A DNA stretch of 64,000 nucleotides from CBDDCQ01 sp965226285 (GCA_965226285.1 CBDDCQ010000005.1:62001-126000), one strand, 5' to 3'; counted from the first letter of the stretch, positions 8,240-18,900 are shown. Numbers and translations: made by a program. Notes: generated from the sequence alone by a model not told the origin.

Positions 8240-8587
8240 TTATAAAAGATTTGTTTTTTCATTGGGAAATATAGTATAAGGCTTAAATTCTTTAGCTTCT
8301 TCAAAATCCATAATAGCATAACTGATAATGATAATAATATCCCCTTCTTGTACTTTTCGAGCTGCGGGACCGTTTATTATAATGTTTCCTGATTTTTTCT
8401 CTCCTCTTATTACGTAGGTTTCAAATCTCTCTCCATTGTTTATATTTACTACTTGTACTTTTTCCCCTTTTATAAGGTTTGCAGCGTTCATTAAGTCCTC
8501 ATCTATGGTAATGCTACCAATATAATTTAATTTTGCTTTGGTAATAGAAACTCGGTGTATCTTAGATTTTAATACTTCTACTTGCAT
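8240..8587 (-). CDS. panD: Aspartate 1-decarboxylase
   Basis: PanD, 115 residues, makes beta-alanine from aspartate for pantothenate synthesis. It is a pyruvoyl enzyme made as a proenzyme. The self-cleavage site is the Gly24-Ser25 bond in LNYIGSITIDED, and the Ser becomes the pyruvoyl group. The downstream motifs NGAAR-like (NGPAARK) and the hydrophobic IIIISYA strand are as in the family. It follows panC by 4 bases, so beta-alanine supply and its condensation with pantoate are co-expressed. Confidence 0.96.
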   Translation of the reverse strand: MQVEVLKSKIHRVSITKAKLNYIGSITIDEDLMNAANLIKGEKVQVVNINNGERFETYVIRGEKKSGNIIINGPAARKVQEGDIIIIISYAIMDFEEAKEFKPYTIFPNEKTNLL

Positions 8588-8591
8588 CTTT

Positions 8592-9446
8592 TCAAATTTT
8601 TGTGTATAGTTCTATATTATCTATTAGTCTTATTTTACCTGCAAATACTGCTATAAATGCACGATAGTTTGTATTGGGTAATATATCCTTTATTACCTCT
8701 AATTTTTCATTAGTAATTTCAAAATACTCTAATGCAAATTCACTTTCTTTTTCAAATTCAGTATTTACCCATTTTTTAATCTTTTGGATATTATTTTCAG
8801 ATTTAATTTTTTCTTGAACTTGTTTTAGTATTTTATATATAAGAGAGGCTTTATTTCTTTGTTTTTGTGTCAGTAATGTATTTCTTGAACTCATTGCTAA
8901 GCCATCCTCTTCTCTAAGGGTAGGCACGGATACAATATTAATGTTAAATTTTTCTTGTAAGGTCATTTTTTTTATAATAGCTAACTGCTGAAAATCTTTT
9001 TCTCCAAAATATGCATTATTAGGTCTAATCATTTTAAATAAGCGTTTTACAATTGTAGCTACTCCTTGAAAATGACCTTTTCGATATTTTCCTTCCATTA
9101 CGGTTTCAAGATTTCCTAAGTCAAATTTTTCACTTTTTTCTCCCTCTGGATACATTTCATCTATATTTGGAATAAATAGAATATCTGTATTTAAATTTTT
9201 TAACTGTTCAATATCTTTATCTATAGTTTGAGGATAATTTTTTAAATCTTTAGGATCATTGAATTGAGTAGGGTTTACAAATATACTACAAACTACTATA
9301 TCATTTTGCTTTTTTGCTTTTTCTAATAGAGAGAGATGACCATAGTGTAACGCTCCCATGGTAGGTACAAAGCCAATAGTTTTATGATCATTTTTAATTC
9401 TTTTAATATTTAAAGTTATCTTATCTTTTGTTTTTAAAATCAGCAT
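8592..9446 (-). CDS. panC: Pantothenate synthetase
   Basis: PanC, 284 residues, normal length. It joins pantoate and beta-alanine with ATP to form pantothenate, the CoA precursor. The nucleotidyl-transferase signature is visible as PTMGALHYGHLSLL (HxGH-type, near residues 29-42), followed by IFVNPTQF, the pantoate/ATP-binding GKYRKGHFQGVATIV, FGEKDFQQL, and AMSSRN in place of the KMSKS-like loop. It is first gene of panC-panD and diverges from the GlgA-like gene across a 205-base gap, an arrangement common in Flavobacteria. panB is not in the window. Confidence 0.96.
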   Translation of the reverse strand: MLILKTKDKITLNIKRIKNDHKTIGFVPTMGALHYGHLSLLEKAKKQNDIVVCSIFVNPTQFNDPKDLKNYPQTIDKDIEQLKNLNTDILFIPNIDEMYPEGEKSEKFDLGNLETVMEGKYRKGHFQGVATIVKRLFKMIRPNNAYFGEKDFQQLAIIKKMTLQEKFNINIVSVPTLREEDGLAMSSRNTLLTQKQRNKASLIYKILKQVQEKIKSENNIQKIKKWVNTEFEKESEFALEYFEITNEKLEVIKDILPNTNYRAFIAVFAGKIRLIDNIELYTKI

Positions 9447-9511
9447 ACCTTTGATTATTAATAGTTTAGGTAATTCGTAATAACACTAATATTACAGGAT
9501 AAATTTTTTTG

Positions 9512-9519
9512 CAAAAATA
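9512..9519 (-). promoter_or_regulatory. Candidate -7 box for panC-panD
   Basis: TATTTTTG on the minus strand, 66 bases before the panC start, in the divergent intergenic region. No clear -33 element. Confidence 0.35.
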
Positions 9520-9529
9520 ATAAGATTAA

Positions 9530-9564
9530 TTGTATTAATTATCATATTTTAATTAGTATATTTG
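9530..9564 (+). promoter_or_regulatory. Candidate promoter for the 9652-15546 operon
   Basis: TTG (9530-9532) and TATATTTG (9557-9564) on the plus strand, spaced by 24 bases, a little long for the -33/-7 Bacteroidota pattern. It would leave an untranslated leader of about 80 bases. Confidence 0.45.
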
Positions 9565-9651
9565 CAACCTACTATTTAGACACATCATTTTTATAGTAGT
9601 TTATTGTAGTTATTGAGATAATGAATTTTATAAAACAATGTATTTATTATT

Positions 9652-10428
9652 ATGAGCAAGAAAAGGGTAATGTATGTAACTTCTGCTATTAAACCTTATT
9701 TGGAGTGTAAACCTATATCAGAAGATACTTTTTCACTTGCTAAATTTATACAAAATTCAGGAGATGAAATTAGGATATTTATGCCTCGTTTTGGGGTTAT
9801 AAATGAAAGAAAGTACCAATTACATGAAGTACTACGACTTTCAGGGATGAATATAATATTGAATGATCTAGATAAGTACCTGATTGTAAAAGTATCATCT
9901 ATTCCTCGGGAGAGAATGCAAGTGTATTTTATAGATAATGAGGATTATTTTTATGATAAAAAAATTTTATTAGACAGTGATAATACTCCTTTTAAATTGA
10001 GCGATGAAAAGATGATATTTTTTGCTAGAGGAGTTTTGGAAACGGTAAAAAAGGCAAATTGGTCTCCTGACATTATACATATTAGCGGATGGATTAGTTA
10101 TCTGCTTCCATTATATATTAGTACAAACTACAGAAATATTACCTTATTTGAGAATACTAAAACGGTATTATCTTTGTATGATGATGATTTTGATGGTATG
10201 TTAGATGATAAATTAATCTATAAGTTAAAGTTTGATCAAATAAATGATGAAAAAATAAACATACTTTCTGAACCTAATTATGAGAATTTATTAAGAATTG
10301 CATTACAAAACTCGGATGCTATAGTTCAATATACCAACAAATTTGAATCTATAGTAAAGGAATTTAATAAACCTCTGTTAAATAATCCATCCCAAAAAGA
10401 ATTGGCAGAATTATATAATACGATATAA
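9652..10428 (+). CDS. Glycogen/starch synthase N-terminal-domain-like protein (GT5 half)
   Basis: Protein of 258 residues that matches only the N-terminal Rossmann half (GT5, starch-synthase catalytic domain) of glycogen synthase. Typical segments are SKKRVMYVTSAIKPYLE, EIRIFMPRFGVINERK, HEVLRLSGMN, VYFIDNEDYF and PDIIHISGWISYLLP. The C-terminal nucleotide-sugar-binding half is absent; this short form is typical of Bacteroidota and regularly sits between panC and a DUF4270 lipoprotein, as here. The HISGW stretch replaces the usual HxHGW/HDW. Whether it has transferase activity is unknown. It starts a forward operon, with the next gene 12 bases downstream. Confidence 0.85.
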   Translation: MSKKRVMYVTSAIKPYLECKPISEDTFSLAKFIQNSGDEIRIFMPRFGVINERKYQLHEVLRLSGMNIILNDLDKYLIVKVSSIPRERMQVYFIDNEDYFYDKKILLDSDNTPFKLSDEKMIFFARGVLETVKKANWSPDIIHISGWISYLLPLYISTNYRNITLFENTKTVLSLYDDDFDGMLDDKLIYKLKFDQINDEKINILSEPNYENLLRIALQNSDAIVQYTNKFESIVKEFNKPLLNNPSQKELAELYNTI

Positions 10429-10440
10429 TTTACTTAATTT

Positions 10441-11799
10441 ATGAATATCAAAGGTAGTATTAGTTTACTTATAGGAACTATTGTTATGTTATTTATTACT
10501 TCTTGTGAAAAATCTTATGTAGAAGTAGGAGCAAATATTGTATCGGATATGAGTTTGCAAGTCGAATCAGAACGTTATAATGTGTTGGCTTATAATGAAA
10601 AAAAAGGATTTGGGATTTCTAAAAATAATGTAGTTGCATTAGGAGAATATAAAGAATCTCTCATAGGTACTGTTAAATCTGCTTTTGCTTTTCAAGTGTT
10701 GTTATCGGATAATGACCCTAATTTTAGTGAAGCCCCAATTGTAGATTCTGTAGTTTTATATTTACCTTTTTATAAGAGAGTATTAACTAAAAAACAGAAG
10801 GATAATAAAGATAAACTTTCATTGAAGGATACTTTAGGATTATATGGAAATTTAAGTGATGAAATCACGTTAAAAATTTTCGAATTAGACGAAGTATTAA
10901 AACACCAAGATTCTATATATAATTCCAAACACTCTTTTAAATATACTACACTTTTACATAATGGAAAATATAAAATAGACTTAGATAGTATTATTATAAA
11001 AGATGAAAATGACAATACTAAAACTAAAAAATTAATTCCAGGTTTAAGAGTAAAATTAGACAAAGATTTTTTTAAAAATAAGATATTAAATAGGCAAGGA
11101 AAGATAGAACTTAAAAATAATATCCATTTCAAAGATTACTTTAAGGGATTATATGTAATGGCTGAAAACCCTAAGAATACAGGGTTCATAGTTTCCTTTG
11201 ATGTAAGAAAGGGAAAAGGAAAATTAAAGATATATTATAAAGATAACAAAGATAATAAGGATATATATGAATTGAATTTGGATACAAAAGGAGCGATAAC
11301 TATTAAGGCAGATGTAAATACAATACCTGAAGTAACAGAAGCCTTAAATCTATCAAATAAAAAAACAAAAGGTTCAGATAAACTCTATGTTCAAGGGTTA
11401 TCTGGTTTACATCCAGTGGTAAAGTTATTTGATAATACTACTATACTAAAGTTAAAAAATAAGAAATATGCCATAAATCAAGCCACAGTAAAAGTCTTGA
11501 TAGATAACACTACAAATTTATATGATCTACCAAAGAAATTAGAATTATATAATTATACAGAAGACTTATCGTTAATAGATAAAATCCGAAGCAATTCCGT
11601 ATTTGGAGGCGAACTTACTGAAGAGAATGGACAAAAGCACTATACCTTTGATATTACAGCTCACTTACATTCTATACTCAATACAGATTCAGTAAATGTA
11701 GATTTGGGTATAAGAATAGATGAGTATATCAAAGCACCACATAGAGTAATATTAAGAGGAAAAAAAGACATAGAATTCAAGATAGATTATAGTAAGTAG
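10441..11799 (+). CDS. DUF4270 family lipoprotein
   Basis: Predicted lipoprotein of 452 residues. The N-terminus is a short hydrophobic signal ending in the lipobox FITSC (Cys near residue 22), followed by a polar mature start (EKSYVEVGANIV). The rest is beta-rich with segments such as PIVDSVVLYLPF and the C-terminal VDLGIRID...HRVILRG, matching the Bacteroidota DUF4270 family, which is found next to the GlgA-like gene in many Flavobacteria. Function is unknown; an outer-membrane or surface location is inferred. It is 12 bases after the preceding gene and 4 bases before the Usp gene. Confidence 0.85.
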   Translation: MNIKGSISLLIGTIVMLFITSCEKSYVEVGANIVSDMSLQVESERYNVLAYNEKKGFGISKNNVVALGEYKESLIGTVKSAFAFQVLLSDNDPNFSEAPIVDSVVLYLPFYKRVLTKKQKDNKDKLSLKDTLGLYGNLSDEITLKIFELDEVLKHQDSIYNSKHSFKYTTLLHNGKYKIDLDSIIIKDENDNTKTKKLIPGLRVKLDKDFFKNKILNRQGKIELKNNIHFKDYFKGLYVMAENPKNTGFIVSFDVRKGKGKLKIYYKDNKDNKDIYELNLDTKGAITIKADVNTIPEVTEALNLSNKKTKGSDKLYVQGLSGLHPVVKLFDNTTILKLKNKKYAINQATVKVLIDNTTNLYDLPKKLELYNYTEDLSLIDKIRSNSVFGGELTEENGQKHYTFDITAHLHSILNTDSVNVDLGIRIDEYIKAPHRVILRGKKDIEFKIDYSK

Positions 11800-11803
11800 C
11801 GCA

Positions 11804-12643
11804 ATGTATTCTCTTTTTAATATAGTAGCTACGGCATTAGGTTTCTCTCCAACTATGAAAAATGTACTAAGAGAAACACACAGAATATGTACACTATATA
11901 ATTCTAAAATGATACTTATACATGTAGGAGAAAAAACAGAAGATAAACAAATTAAAGTAGATAAATTATTATTTGAATTAGGTATTTCTAAGGAGGATAC
12001 TACTATAATTTGGGAGCAGGGAAAAGTAAAGGATATAGTGATAAAAAACATTAAAAAGTACAATGTAAATTTACTCGTTATAGGTGCATTAGAAAGAGAA
12101 ACTCTATTTAAAAAATATTTTGGTTCTATAGCTAGGGATATTTCTAGAAATATAACTTGTTCTCTGCTTATGCTTACTCATTTTAATGAGTCGGGTAAAT
12201 CATTTGAAAAAATAGTAGTAAACGGAAGCCAGCACAAGAGAACACCTATGAGTATAGATACTGCTATAAAAATAGCTAAATTTGAACAAGCTAAGGAATT
12301 GTATATAGTAAAGGAGATATATATACCCAATTTATCTTCTACATTAGAAGATGATACCGACCAGAAGAGAAAAGAGATAAAACAACGTTATATACACCAG
12401 ATTAATACTATTTGTAATAATTATATTAATAATTCTGCGTATGCTAAGGATGTGAATATTAAAAGTAGAGTGATATTTGGTAAGGAGGGATTTAGTATAA
12501 GTAATTTTGCCAAAACTAAAAAAGCCGATTTATTAGTCATAAATGCGCCTGATAAAAAATTATTTATGATAGATAGATTATTTCCTTATCATATAGAGTA
12601 TATTTTAGCAGATTTACCTTGTAATGTATTAATTATAAAGTAG
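11804..12643 (+). CDS. Universal stress protein, tandem UspA domains
   Basis: Protein of 279 residues with two UspA-like alpha/beta domains (about 1-140 and 145-279). The first has NIVATALGFSPTMKNVLRETHRIC, MILIHVGE and the conserved strand NLLVIGALERE. The second ends KADLLVINAPD...LADLPCNVLIIK. The ATP-binding G-2x-G-9x-G(S/T) motif is not clearly preserved. UspA proteins bind nucleotides and adjust stress physiology. The gene lies 3 bases upstream of a CPA2 antiporter, a common pairing that suggests it senses or regulates the transporter. Confidence 0.85.
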   Translation: MYSLFNIVATALGFSPTMKNVLRETHRICTLYNSKMILIHVGEKTEDKQIKVDKLLFELGISKEDTTIIWEQGKVKDIVIKNIKKYNVNLLVIGALERETLFKKYFGSIARDISRNITCSLLMLTHFNESGKSFEKIVVNGSQHKRTPMSIDTAIKIAKFEQAKELYIVKEIYIPNLSSTLEDDTDQKRKEIKQRYIHQINTICNNYINNSAYAKDVNIKSRVIFGKEGFSISNFAKTKKADLLVINAPDKKLFMIDRLFPYHIEYILADLPCNVLIIK

Positions 12644-12646
12644 AAA

Positions 12647-13894
12647 ATGGGGGTACTTAGTCATACGGACATCATATCTTTTTTAACAGCTTTTGGTACG
12701 ATTCTAATTGCATCTAGGCTGATATCTGAAGTCGTTAGAAAGTTTAAAATGCCAGTAGTATTGGGAGAAATTATAGCAGGGATAGTATTAGGACCTACTA
12801 TATTAGGATATTTTTGTCCTGCAATATTTGATTTTTTATTTCCATTTATCTCTAATCCTGTGTTGTATGCCAATTCATTGATAGCAATGGATTCTATTGT
12901 GTCAATATCAGTGATTATGTTGCTTTTTGTAGCAGGTATGGAAGTGCAGTTGCCACTAGTTATAGAGCAAGGAAAAGTAGCTTTACTAACCACTATTTTT
13001 AGTATGGCTATACCTATGGTAGTAGGATTTGGAACGGTGTATTTTTTTCCTGAAATATTTAAGATAAGCACCGATACTAACATATGGATTTATGGTTCCT
13101 TTATAGGTGTAGTTTTATCTATTACAGCACTACCTGTAATTGCTAGAATTATGATGGATATGGGTATTTTTAAAACTAAAATAGGAATGATTATTATTGC
13201 TTCAGCTATGTTCATAGATATGCTTAGTTGGCTTATTTTTTCTGTATTACTCTCTACTATAGATGGATCTATAGAGAAACATTCTCTTACTTATACTATA
13301 ATTTCTATACTCGTATTTGGTGTACTTACGCTTACGATAGGTACTAGGCTAATCAATGCTGCTTTACCTTGGATACAAACTAAATTCTCTTGGCCCGGTG
13401 GAGTACTTTCCTTAGCATTTGGCGTGTGTTTTTTGGGTGCGGCTTTTACAGAATCTATAGGAATACATTCTATATTAGGAGCTTTTATAGTAGGTATAGC
13501 TGTGGGAGATTCTGCTAATTTAAGGGAGCGTACCAATGAGATTATACACCAATTTGTAACCAATGTATTTGCACCAGTATTTTTTGTGTCTATAGGGTTG
13601 TATATCAACTTTATAGATAATTTTAATTGGCTATTAGTAGTTGTGATGCTTTTGATAGCTTATGTAAGTAAAATTAGTGGAGCTAAAATAGGTGCCATGT
13701 TTGGAGGACTTAACAATAGAGATAGTTGGGCAGTAGGGACTTCCATGAATACACACGGTGCTTTAGAGATTATTTTGGGTACATTAGCACTCAAGGCTAA
13801 CCTTATTAACGAAGAAGTATTTGTAGCTATTATAGTAATGGTAGTAGTTACTATTATTACAGCATCTCCTATGATAAAGAGGTTTACCAAGTAA
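12647..13894 (+). CDS. Cation:proton antiporter, CPA2 family
   Basis: Membrane protein of 415 residues with about 12 hydrophobic segments, matching the Na+/H+ exchanger domain of the CPA2 (KefB/NapA-like) family. Typical stretches are MPVVLGEIIAGIVLGPTILG, LLFVAGMEVQL, ITALPVIARIMMD and MFIDMLSW, with LGAFIVGIAVGDS and NTHGALEIILG later. There is no C-terminal RCK/TrkA-N nucleotide-binding domain, so the upstream Usp protein could supply regulation. The ion transported (Na+ or K+) cannot be settled. Its stop codon overlaps the start of the next gene by one base. Confidence 0.9.
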   Translation: MGVLSHTDIISFLTAFGTILIASRLISEVVRKFKMPVVLGEIIAGIVLGPTILGYFCPAIFDFLFPFISNPVLYANSLIAMDSIVSISVIMLLFVAGMEVQLPLVIEQGKVALLTTIFSMAIPMVVGFGTVYFFPEIFKISTDTNIWIYGSFIGVVLSITALPVIARIMMDMGIFKTKIGMIIIASAMFIDMLSWLIFSVLLSTIDGSIEKHSLTYTIISILVFGVLTLTIGTRLINAALPWIQTKFSWPGGVLSLAFGVCFLGAAFTESIGIHSILGAFIVGIAVGDSANLRERTNEIIHQFVTNVFAPVFFVSIGLYINFIDNFNWLLVVVMLLIAYVSKISGAKIGAMFGGLNNRDSWAVGTSMNTHGALEIILGTLALKANLINEEVFVAIIVMVVVTIITASPMIKRFTK

Positions 13895-15546
13895 TGAATA
13901 GGTTACTTCTATTCTTATTAATAGTAAATTTTAGTTTTGCCCAAACTCATTTAGATTCTATATTCAAGGATATAAAAATCAAATGGAGTACCCAAAGTCA
14001 GTGGTCAAATCGAGATTATCAGCCACATTATTCTGTATTTCAGCAGTGGGGAAAAGTAAGAGATAAAAAATTTTCGTACTTTACTAACATTCAATTAGAG
14101 CACCTTTATCATTATCATAAATATATATCTTTGAACACTAAATTAGACGTTATTTACGATGGCAAAGAAGTGTATTTGAATGAAATCTATCTGCATTTGA
14201 ATGCTTATCATATAGATGTATTTGTGGGGCAAAAGGCTAAAACGTATACACAATATAGCGATGAACTTACTGCTGGAGATTTCGGATTGGGAAGTAATAC
14301 TCGTCCCTTACCTCATATTGCTATAGGGCTATTTGAATATACAGATGTACCTTTTACAAAGGGATATTTAAAATTGAAAGCGACCTTAGTTCACTCTTGG
14401 TTACAGGAAAAAACATCACCTATAAGTTATTACCAAATGCACTACAAAAATATTTATGTAAGTACAGGCAATTTGTGGGTAAACGTATTTGCAGGTGCGC
14501 AACATATTGCTTATTATGGAGGATCTCATCAAGACCCTAAAATAGGAGATTTGCCTGCCGATGTTGAAACTTGGTGGAGGGTGATGAGAGCAGTGAGTAT
14601 GAAAACTCCTACTAGTACGGGAAAAATATTAGCCTCCGAAGAATACAATGCCTATGGCAACCACTTGGGAGCTGTAAAGTGGGGGATTACTTTTGAGATT
14701 AAGGATTATTCTTTTACCATCTATCAACAGAAACCTATAGATGACGGTGCGGGTTATCTCAAGTTTTTTAGGCAAAATAAAGATAATTTCTTTGGGTTCA
14801 TAATGCGTAACCCCAAACAAGAATGGATGAGTGAATTAGTATTGGAGTATATAGATACCACCTATCAAAATGGTTTGGGGTTAAGTGACCCTCATATTAG
14901 AGACCCTAATAATAAAAAATCATATGTACAATTTTGGCGTTGGGGTAGTTTTACTAAGGAAAAGGTACTAATGGATTATTTAGCTAAAAGGTTTGGAGAA
15001 CATGTAAGAAAGTTATCTAATAATGAGCTGATTGATTTTATGGAGAAAAATATTAATGGAGGCTATAGATATGGAGGGCGTACACCTTATTATGACCATC
15101 ATTATTTTCCCAATATATATAAAGGGAATACACTGGGCACCTCTTTATTTTATACTCGAGATAGATTCTATAAACTTACGGGACTCAAACACGATAGGCA
15201 GGTGGTAAATAGTGCCATAAAGGCTTTACATATAGGAGTTAAAGGTAAATTTGGAGATTTTGATTATTTGCTCAAATATACTTTTTCTAAAAATTATGGA
15301 TTAGTTTCAGAGGCTCATCACAAGGGTAAATTAGATAAAAACGGAGAGTGGATAGCCAGTTTTGAACCCAAAAAGGACTATTATTTTTATAGTGGAAAAA
15401 CGCAGAGTTATACCTTTCTGCAGTTAGGTTATAATTTTCAAATAGGTAGGCAGGAATTTAAAGTCAAAATGGCATTTTCTAAAGATTTTGGACAGATATA
15501 TGAGGCTATGGGAGGTACTTTTGGTATCAGTTGGAAATTGAGCTAA
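13894..15546 (+). CDS. Capsule assembly Wzi-family outer-membrane protein
   Basis: Protein of 550 residues with a cleavable signal peptide (MNRLLLFLLIVNFSFAQ). The mature part is built of alternating beta strands with many Tyr, Trp and Phe residues, ending on a typical outer-membrane FGISWKLS. It resembles the Wzi/capsule-assembly family of 16- to 18-strand barrels: HIAYYGGSHQDPKIGDLP, GNHLGAVKWGITFE and PIDDGAGYLKFF are family-like. Wzi anchors capsule at the cell surface in other bacteria; the ligand here is unknown. It is last in the forward operon and is followed by palindromes that could end transcription. Confidence 0.75.
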   Translation: MNRLLLFLLIVNFSFAQTHLDSIFKDIKIKWSTQSQWSNRDYQPHYSVFQQWGKVRDKKFSYFTNIQLEHLYHYHKYISLNTKLDVIYDGKEVYLNEIYLHLNAYHIDVFVGQKAKTYTQYSDELTAGDFGLGSNTRPLPHIAIGLFEYTDVPFTKGYLKLKATLVHSWLQEKTSPISYYQMHYKNIYVSTGNLWVNVFAGAQHIAYYGGSHQDPKIGDLPADVETWWRVMRAVSMKTPTSTGKILASEEYNAYGNHLGAVKWGITFEIKDYSFTIYQQKPIDDGAGYLKFFRQNKDNFFGFIMRNPKQEWMSELVLEYIDTTYQNGLGLSDPHIRDPNNKKSYVQFWRWGSFTKEKVLMDYLAKRFGEHVRKLSNNELIDFMEKNINGGYRYGGRTPYYDHHYFPNIYKGNTLGTSLFYTRDRFYKLTGLKHDRQVVNSAIKALHIGVKGKFGDFDYLLKYTFSKNYGLVSEAHHKGKLDKNGEWIASFEPKKDYYFYSGKTQSYTFLQLGYNFQIGRQEFKVKMAFSKDFGQIYEAMGGTFGISWKLS

Positions 15547-15931
15547 GCCGTATCTTTTGAATTATAGCTGAATTATTTATATTTGCCTTAAAATTTCAAA
15601 AAAAATTGCGGACACCCCCTTTGTTTTCCCCTTTTTTAAAGGGGGATTAAATACACAAAAAAGTAGGGACACATCGCGACTTGTCCCTACAATTCGGTTT
15701 TACAAATTTATGCAGAGACAAATTGCAATTTGTCTCTACCTTGTTGCATTGCCAAAATAACGGGTGGTAAAACCCCCCTTTGTTTCCCCCTTTAAAAAAG
15801 GGGGATTAAATACGCAACTTGCTCTGTGTGTTTGTGCTATTGTCCATGTGATAAAATCCCCCTTTAAAAAGGGGGATAAAGGGGGATTAAATACGCAAAA
15901 AAGGGGGTTAAAAATAAATAATTATTTTACC
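15547..15931. repeat. Cluster of palindromic intergenic repeats downstream of BspA-like gene 1
   Basis: This 385-base gap between convergent genes is packed with inverted repeats: CCCCTTT/AAAGGGG at 15628-15644, GTAGGGACA/TGTCCCTAC at 15663-15690, a 24-base perfect palindrome (AGAGACAAATTG and its complement) at 15714-15737, CCCCCTTT/AAAGGGGG at 15786-15804 and again at 15858-15875. The word GGGGGATTAAATACGCAAA recurs. The same family occurs near 39940-40025 and 44060-44183, after the other two BspA-like genes. REP- or MITE-like elements that may also act as bidirectional terminators are inferred. Confidence 0.8.
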
Positions 15932-18900
15932 TTAATACCCCACCACTGATGCACCATTACCTTTTTTTAGGTTAGCTTCCCAACCAGACACTTTTGCATT
16001 AGGTACGTGTATGGTAGTGAGCTGGCTACAATTTCTAAATGGCTCATCTCCAATAGTTGTTATGGAATTAGGCAGCTTGATGGTAGTAAGGGATTTACAA
16101 TATGCAAATATCCACTTTCCAATACTGGTTACGGAATTACCCATCGTAATATTGGTAAGTACTTTACACTCATAAAATGCCCCAATTCCAATACTGATTA
16201 CGGAATTAGAAATCGTAATACTGGTAAGTTGGCTACAATAAGAAAATGCCCCACTTCCAATACTGATTACGGAATTAGGAATCGTAATGCTGGTAAATGA
16301 ATTACAACCCCTAAATGTGTCATCTCCAATACTGGTTAAGGAATTAAGAAGCGTAATACTGTGAAGTGAAGTACAATTAAAAAATGCCTTATTTCCAATA
16401 CTGGTTACGGAATTAGGAATCGTAATACTGGTAAGTGCACCACAATAAGAAAATGCCTGAACTCCAATACTAGTTACGGTGGTACCGTTAATCATATAAG
16501 GAATGGTTACTGTTGTTAAACTATTTTTGTCAACGCTTGTTTTAAGTGTTACTTCCCCACTACTACTTATCGTAAAAATATCACGATAAATATGAAACTC
16601 TGCGTTTCTAAGGGTTACATCGTCTTTGGTATCTTGTTCTAAGACAATAGTTAGGGTAAGCGTACCTACTTTGGTATAACTCGTAATTTTAGCTGAAGTA
16701 CCGCTCCCTGAAACCCTCGCACTTGTACCGTTTGTACTGGTAATGGTAACGGTTTTAATGGTGTAACCTGTCTTACCACTGCCCGTAACGCCTGCTAATA
16801 ATTCTGCATTGCTTATCTCCCCACTACTGCTAAACGGCTTCGTTTGCTTGGTCCAACTTAAAGGCATAATCTCAAACTGTGCGTTTCTAAGGGTTACATC
16901 TTCTTTAGTATGATGCTCTAAGACGATGGTGAGCGTAAGCGTACCTGCTTTGGTATAACTCGTAATTTTAGCAGCCCTGCCGCTCCCTGAAACCCTTGCA
17001 CTGGTAATGCCGCCATCATTACTAATGGTAACGGTTTTGATGGTGTAACCCGTCTTGCCACTGCCCGTAACGCCTGCTAATAAATTGGCATTGGTAATTT
17101 CGCCACCACTACTAAACGGCTTCGTTTGCTTGGTCCAACTTAAACTTTCCGCACTGCCCTTCGTAATTTCAAACTGTGCATTCCTAAGGGTTACGTCTGG
17201 TTTACTAGTGTGTTGTAAAACAAGGGTGAGCGTAAGCGTACCCACTTTGGTATAACTCGTAATTTTAGCCGTTGTACCACTCCCTGAAACCCTTGCACCT
17301 GTACCGTTTGTACTGGTAATGGTAACGGTTTTAATCGTGTATCCATTCTTATCACTGCCCATAACGCCTGCTAATAGATCGATATTGGTAATTTCGCCAC
17401 CACTGCTAAACGGCTTCGTTTGCTTGGTCCAACTTAAACTTGGTACTGCATCCTTCGTAATTTCAAACTCCGCATTTCTAATAGTAGCATCTTTTTTAGT
17501 ATCATGTGCTAACACAAGGGTGAGCGTAAGCGTACCCGCTTTGGTATAACTCGTAATTTTAGCAGCCCTACCGCTCCCTGAAACCACTGCACTTGTACCT
17601 CCATCATTACTAATCGTAACGGTTTTAATGGTGTATCCATTCTTACCACTGCCCGTAACACCTGCTAATAAATCGGCATTGGTAATTTCGCCACCACTGC
17701 TAAACGGCTTCGTTTGCTTGGTCCAGCTTAAACTCGATGCTGAACCCTTCGTAATTTCAAACGCCCCACCAGTGATGTTTTTATCCTCCTTGGTATCGTG
17801 TTCAAATACAATCGATAACGTCAAGATACCCACCTTGGTATAACTGACGATCTTAGCTGAAGTGCCATTCCCTGAAACCCTTGCTCCTGTACCTGCTTTA
17901 TTACTTATGGTTACTGTTTTTATTCGATAGCCTGTTTTTGTACCGCTAAGACCCCTTAATAATTCTGCGTTGCTTATCTCTCCTCCCAAACTATAAACCT
18001 TACTTTGTTTACGCCAAGTCAAATCAGCTGGTACGGGCATCTTTCTAATTTCAAACGCTGCATTACTGAGCGTTTTTTCTGCTTTGGTAGCGTGTTGAAG
18101 TACAAGCGTCAACGTCAAGATAGTGGCTTTGCTATAACCAACGATCTTAGCTGCAGTACCACTTCCTGAAACACGCGCACCACTGCCCCCTGAATCACTG
18201 GTAATCTGTACTGATTTGATACGATAGCCGTCTTTTGTACCGCGCACACCGCCCAATAATTCTGCATTGCTTATCTCTGCTGGGGAACTGTAAACCTTGC
18301 TTTGTCTGCTCCAACTTAAAGGTACAGATACCACTCCACTGGTAAGTTCAAATTGTGCACCTGTTATGGTTTTATCTGCTTTGGTATCGTGTTCAAACAC
18401 AAGTGTCAACGTCAAGATAGTAGGTTTGCCATAACTGGTAATTTTAGCCGCTCTGCCGCTCCCTGAAACCCTTGCTCCACTACCCCCTGAATCAGTCGTA
18501 ATCGCTACACTTTTAATCCGATAACCTACTTTTGAACCTTCGAGACCTGACAACAATTCAACGTTGCTTATCTCTTCTCCAGAACGATAAGTCTTCAATT
18601 GTTTTACCCAAGTTAAATTGGTAGGGGCAATCATCTTTGTAATTTCAAATTGTGCACCCGTTATGGTTTTGTCTGCTTTGGTAGCGTGTTCGAGTACAAG
18701 TGTCAACGTCAAGATAGTAGCTTTGCCGTAACCAATGATTTTAGCTGCAGTACCAGTACCTGAAACCCTTGCACCACTGCTTGAGGAATCGCTGCTAATC
18801 TGTACCGATTTTACACGATAGCCCTCTTTTGGACCCGATAGACCGCCTAATAATTCAACGTTGCTTATCTCTCCACCCGAAGCATAAACCTTGCTTTGTT

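Noticed and set aside
13291..13890. Minus-strand frames over the CPA2 antiporter
   Set aside because: The plus strand encodes a complete, well-matched antiporter with typical helices; the opposite frames are low-complexity shadows.
15764..15949. Plus-strand frame of 61 codons in the repeat cluster
   Set aside because: It is built from the palindromic repeats themselves (SPFKKGGLNTQ twice) and has no conserved protein features.
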